Shown piece after piece: positions 33,490-36,662 of a DNA stretch of 36,662 bases. The DNA comes from Bacteroidota bacterium (lineage in GTDB: Bacteria; Bacteroidota; Bacteroidia; Chitinophagales; JADIYW01): contig JAQBNI010000086.1 in NCBI GenBank assembly GCA_028288625.1, positions 1 to 36,662 of the forward strand, given 5' to 3'. The notes below the pieces were generated by a model, which was given only the letters and a program-made list of their open reading frames with translations, had not been told where the DNA came from and did no database searches. How positions within the stretch are numbered: position 1 is the first letter of the stretch; every line of letters begins with the position of its first letter. The position numbers were made by a program, and so were the translations under genes.

Positions 33490-33504
33490 ATGGTTTCGAA
33501 CCAT
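33490..33504. repeat. Short palindrome
   Basis: atggtt-tcg-aaccat, a 6-bp stem with a 3-base loop (33490-33504), lies 25 bases past the second recombinase. The same six-base arms flank the tandem repeats at 6139-6176, possibly by chance. Confidence 0.4.
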
Positions 33505-33528
33505 AAATATTTTATCATGCAAAAAATT

Positions 33529-34035
33529 TTACAACAAGGAAAGTTGTTCGATATCATTTCGCAAATCTTCAGGAGTGAGAGACCTTAAATACGTCATAGT
33601 CATTCGTACGTCAGTGTGACCGAGCAGTTTTTGGATTTTTACTGCATTCACGTTTTGTCGTGCAAGATTACATGCAAATTTGTGACGAAATTGATGGAGA
33701 TGGAATTTTATCTTTGAAAGTCGAACAAGGCGTTTTATCCAGTATTTCAAACCATCTTGGGTTAAACCACGATCACGGATGGAGCTGATCCAAAGTGAGA
33801 GGGATAGATACCCTTTTCTTCTTCGTTCACTGAGATACTCTTTCAAGTGATAGATAAGCGTAGGGTGAAGGGGAAGAGTGCGAGGTTTCCCGAACTTTGA
33901 AGTTATTGCACGGATAGTTACGATTTGCTTTTCAAAGTCAATATCTGAAATTTGGAGACCGAGAAGTTCATTTCTGCGGACACCGCAAAATGCTAGCGTT
34001 GTACCAAGGCATAGAAGAAATATAAATAGGTAATC
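33529..34035 (-). pseudogene. Tyrosine recombinase lacking its N-terminal half
   Basis: The open frame runs from about 34059 to 33529 with no start codon until 33846. The homologous part begins 'LFIFLLCLGTTLAFCGVRRNELLGL', the box I Arg region, and continues through 'ISDIDFEKQIVTIRAITSKFGKPRTLPL' (catalytic Lys), 'LHQFRHKFACNLARQ' (HxxRH) and 'LLGHTDVRMTMTYLRS' (His, Tyr). The catalytic domain is thus complete but the core-binding domain is gone, replaced at about 34036 by AT-rich DNA and the cargo pair. It is probably inactive unless made as a fragment from ATG 33846, which would lack the Arg. Confidence 0.8.
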
Positions 34036-34095
34036 TAATTTTAATTTTATTATTTTTAATTATCTAAATGATGAATTTATTTGAACACCTATTAT

Positions 34096-34332
34096 ATGAA
34101 AAGCGGTACAAGCAATCAGACAAATAAAAGCCAAATTATAATAGCCATTATTGGCGGTGTTGTAGCGATTAGCGTAGCTATTATCGCAAACCCAAAAAGT
34201 AAAAAGGATCCTGTAATAAATCCAATTAAGATTGTCTCTCAACATGTTGAGGACAATAATAAGAGTATTGTTGTCCAATCAGTTGATGCCGATAGCAGCA
34301 AAATAGATGCACACATTGAAAATTCAAAATAG
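34096..34332 (+). CDS. Small membrane protein of the cargo pair
   Basis: 78 residues from ATG at 34096 (a TTG at 34081 would add five). One hydrophobic helix (about 14-31, 'QIIIAIIGGVVAISVAIIAN') precedes a short polar domain, 'VEDNNKSIVVQSVDADSSKIDAHIEN'. That piece resembles the region just after the signal peptide of the downstream WG-repeat protein ('ITNNKGIVIQNTGKNNSISARIFN'). The stop is 4 bases before the next start, so they form one operon. No family is recognised. Confidence 0.7.
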   Translation: MKSGTSNQTNKSQIIIAIIGGVVAISVAIIANPKSKKDPVINPIKIVSQHVEDNNKSIVVQSVDADSSKIDAHIENSK

Positions 34333-34336
34333 TAAA

Positions 34337-36406
34337 ATGAAATTTTGTTTAGTTATAGTTTTGATTTTGATTTTTTCAAATAGCTATAGTGATTCTATAT
34401 CTCAAATTATTACAAATAACAAGGGGATTGTAATTCAAAATACTGGAAAAAATAATTCTATTAGTGCAAGAATATTTAATATAAATAAAAAGTATACAGT
34501 ATACAAAAATAGTGGGCCTGTCAAAATTCTAAAATTAAAAGTTGTAGCAAACACAACAAGTAAGATATACATTGATAATATTTACAAGGGCATTGTTGGA
34601 ATTGATACTCCTAAAGTAATTAATTTAAATGTTGGTCAAACGAAAATTAGATTAGAAAGTATATTTTACAAAGATCCTAAATTGACTTTTGAATATCTCT
34701 ATAATGCAAGGAGAGAAGATTTGGGTTCAGAAATCTATTTTGTAGTAACGTATCCGATAAGTAAAGATTTTAGAAGTGTTCATCTAACTCCATATGGAAA
34801 GTATGGTTATCTTAATATCAAAACAAATGAATTACCCATAAAATGCAATTATGATCAAATTGGTGAATTTACACATGGTTTGGCGATAGTAGCTATCAAT
34901 AACACGTACGGAGTTATAAATGAATTTGGAACATTTATTATGGATTGTAAATACAACCACATTGATTTTCCACCAAGGTATACTGATGAGCAATTTATTA
35001 TATCAAGCATAAAAAACAAATATGGATTATTTGATCAAGATGGTAAAGAGTTAATTGCTCCGCGATATGATATGTTATCCAACTTAAACAGTAATAATTA
35101 TCATAATAATGGTCACGCTAAGATAGAAATTGATGGACTATACGGATTAATTGATATGCAAGGAAATGAATTATTAAAGCCTATGTATTCATATATCTCA
35201 GATTTCAATGGGGCATATGCTAAAATTGCAATAGGTGGAACTACGCATTTAGTATCCGGAAAACAAGATGTGAAGGATGAAGAAAAGCAAGTTGGCGCAA
35301 AATGGGGGTTAGTGAATTCACTAGGGCAAATTATTTTGCAGCCTAAATATGATAAAATTATTTTCGAAAATGAACCAATCTTTATGGGTTACGGACCAAG
35401 GTTCATTACAAAGCTTAATGGTAAATGGCATTTTGTTATGAACAGAAACTCCTATCTAAATACTTCTGATCCAATCTACATTTCACTACCAGCAAGTATG
35501 ATTTCTATGCTTGATACAGAATTTGATGATATTGGTGAAAGTAAAAATTTGGGAAATATTGTAAAAAAGAACGGAAAGTATGGATTGGTAGATTTCGATG
35601 GACATTATTTATTACCATGTATTTATGAAAAATTAGAAGAAGATGGGTATGAAGAAAATTATTATTCAGTGTATGAGAATAAGAAATGTGGTTTATTTAA
35701 AGTACAGCCGTGGGACATTAAAATAGATACGATTGTTCCAATACGTTATGATTACGTATTTAATATTTCAAAAAATATTTGTGGAATATGGCAAAATGAT
35801 AAACTTGCAATCTATAATTATTATGACAAGGTGCAAGCTATACTCCAATATGATGATATAAATTATGCACAAGGAGATAATTTAATAATGGTATCTAAAA
35901 ATGGAAAAGGAGGTTTTTTGAATAGTACTGGAAAAGAAGTTACAAGCTTTATATATGATTATGATGATGAAAAATCAAATTATTATACATATGGCAATTA
36001 TACCATTACACTTAAGGGGGGGAAATATGTCTTATTAACTTCAAAGGGCAAAGAATTATTTAATGAACCTTATGATGATATGGATTTCAATAATGAAAAC
36101 TATAATAATTTGATTCTTTTAAAAAAAGACGATAAATTTACATTTTACAACTTCCAAAGTGATTCTTTCTTTGATACGGGCTTTGATTATGCAGACCTTT
36201 TTAAAAAAGGAATAAGTATCACGAAAGTAAAATTGAATGGCAAGTTTGGAGTTGTTAATTCAAATGGTAGAATAATATTACCTTGTTTTTACAATACTAT
36301 TGAGATATTTTCGAATAGTATGTTATCTGCTGAAAAAAATAATGTAATAAGTTATTTTAATTCGGTTGGTGAATGCATTTTGAATTGTAGAAGTATTGGT
36401 AAATAG
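34337..36406 (+). CDS. Exported WG-repeat protein
   Basis: 689 residues from ATG at 34337 (the open frame begins 30 bases earlier, overlapping the previous gene). Signal peptide 'MKFCLVIVLILIFSNSYSDS'. A short N-terminal domain (about 20-150) is followed by roughly nine or ten WG-type beta repeats, each with the pattern K(W/Y)G(L/V)(V/I)(N/D)..G...L.P.Y(D)..., for example 'AKWGLVNSLGQIILQPKYDKI', 'GKYGLVDFDGHYLLPCIYEKL' and 'GKFGVVNSNGRIILPCFYNTI'. Such proteins are thought to form surface or periplasmic binding scaffolds. Codon use is very AT-rich, more than the host backbone, supporting recent arrival. Confidence 0.88.
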   Translation: MKFCLVIVLILIFSNSYSDSISQIITNNKGIVIQNTGKNNSISARIFNINKKYTVYKNSGPVKILKLKVVANTTSKIYIDNIYKGIVGIDTPKVINLNVGQTKIRLESIFYKDPKLTFEYLYNARREDLGSEIYFVVTYPISKDFRSVHLTPYGKYGYLNIKTNELPIKCNYDQIGEFTHGLAIVAINNTYGVINEFGTFIMDCKYNHIDFPPRYTDEQFIISSIKNKYGLFDQDGKELIAPRYDMLSNLNSNNYHNNGHAKIEIDGLYGLIDMQGNELLKPMYSYISDFNGAYAKIAIGGTTHLVSGKQDVKDEEKQVGAKWGLVNSLGQIILQPKYDKIIFENEPIFMGYGPRFITKLNGKWHFVMNRNSYLNTSDPIYISLPASMISMLDTEFDDIGESKNLGNIVKKNGKYGLVDFDGHYLLPCIYEKLEEDGYEENYYSVYENKKCGLFKVQPWDIKIDTIVPIRYDYVFNISKNICGIWQNDKLAIYNYYDKVQAILQYDDINYAQGDNLIMVSKNGKGGFLNSTGKEVTSFIYDYDDEKSNYYTYGNYTITLKGGKYVLLTSKGKELFNEPYDDMDFNNENYNNLILLKKDDKFTFYNFQSDSFFDTGFDYADLFKKGISITKVKLNGKFGVVNSNGRIILPCFYNTIEIFSNSMLSAEKNNVISYFNSVGECILNCRSIGK

Positions 36407-36437
36407 TATCTCGTTACAAGCAGTCAATAAAATTTTA

Positions 36438-36485
36438 TATCTCCGGAGATAGCTCAATACATGTGCAAGAGTCTAATTTGCACAT
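36438..36485. repeat. Two palindromes after the cargo pair
   Basis: tatctccggagata (36438-36451) is a perfect 14-base palindrome, and atgtgcaa (36461-36468) pairs with ttgcacat (36478-36485). They lie between the cargo stop and the last recombinase stop. Neither has a T-run, so they are more likely binding sites than terminators. The rest of the 36407-36583 gap holds no gene I can see. Confidence 0.5.
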
Positions 36486-36583
36486 GGATTCATTTCAATA
36501 AAATCTTTTGTTGTTAAGGTAATAGATGCGTTCATCATTCACTCAACTTACTGAACTTGACAGTGCTCATGATAATCAATAAT

Positions 36584-36662
36584 TCAAATTGAAAGTTTAT
36601 TTATGTCATCTCTCAAATCTTGTGTAGATATTGAGCGTAGATAGGTGAGGGTCATATTCAAA
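36584..36662 (-). CDS. C-terminal end of a third tyrosine recombinase (runs off window)
   Basis: The last 25 codons read 'NMTLTYLRSISTQDLRDDIN', ending 'KLSI', and align closely with the end of the truncated recombinase at 33529 ('RMTMTYLRSLTPEDLRNDIE'). The nucleophile Tyr is the one in 'TYLRS'. The gene continues beyond the right edge. It shows that the cargo pair lies between two paralogous recombinases in the same orientation. Confidence 0.82.
   Translation of the reverse strand, partial: LNMTLTYLRSISTQDLRDDINKLSI

Noticed and set aside
1-36662. CRISPR array
   Set aside because: No set of regularly spaced direct repeats of the right length was seen on either strand, and no cas gene is present.

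Overview
The window reads as Bacteroidota chromosome. Three secreted proteins carry type IX secretion (T9SS) C-terminal sorting domains: two of type A and one of gliding-protein type B ('PNAFSPNGDGVND'). The integrase is of the Bacteroidota arm-binding type, and intergenic DNA is AT-rich. The genus cannot be fixed from sequence alone, but a Chitinophaga- or Cytophaga-like aquatic or soil bacterium fits. All calls come from reading the sequence; no database search was run.

Layout. Bases 1-5990 look like ordinary host backbone: the end of a TPR protein, a Crp/Fnr-type regulator, a small unknown protein, a Nudix hydrolase and two T9SS-exported proteins. At 5998-6040 lies the displaced 3' half of a tRNA-Asn gene (minus strand) with its own terminator. 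It breaks off at the anticodon loop, which is a classic attachment-site scar. Everything to its right looks like acquired DNA, and no right-hand end is visible in the window.

Inside the island: (a) 6312-12986, a 2224-residue T9SS-exported surface protein with a TTG start. (b) 13155-21485, a mobilizable-element backbone on the minus strand: integrase, a small protein, excisionase-like HTH protein, relaxase, accessory mobilization protein and a coupling ATPase, followed upstream by a 56-residue membrane protein and five unfamiliar genes, nearly all overlapping or tightly spaced. (c) 21486-21982, a dense regulatory region with a probable antisense small RNA and competing hairpins. (d) 21983-25440, a divergent Ppx/GppA-like protein, an LRAT-fold protein with a partner, and a Panacea-type toxin-antitoxin pair with its operators. 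(e) 25769-28353, a defence remnant: SIR2 NADase-like protein, small partner, and a frameshifted, truncated restriction-type nuclease. (f) 28337-31150, a truncated exported protein, an XRE regulator with a two-site operator, a lipoprotein and a membrane protein. (g) 31165-36662, a RuvC-like protein overlapping an XRE regulator, then three tyrosine recombinases in series (one complete, one lacking its N-terminal half, one running off the window) separated by a cargo pair: a small membrane protein and a WG-repeat protein.

How it fits together. The integrase, excisionase-like protein, relaxase and coupling ATPase would excise the element and feed it into a helper conjugation apparatus; no VirB4 or other type IV secretion channel gene is visible. 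Toxin-antitoxin, SIR2 and nuclease genes are typical stabilisation and defence cargo. The least explained parts are the unknown genes co-transcribed with the coupling ATPase (including its apparently detached membrane anchor), the structured RNA region upstream of them, and the serial recombinase/cargo arrangement at the right end.
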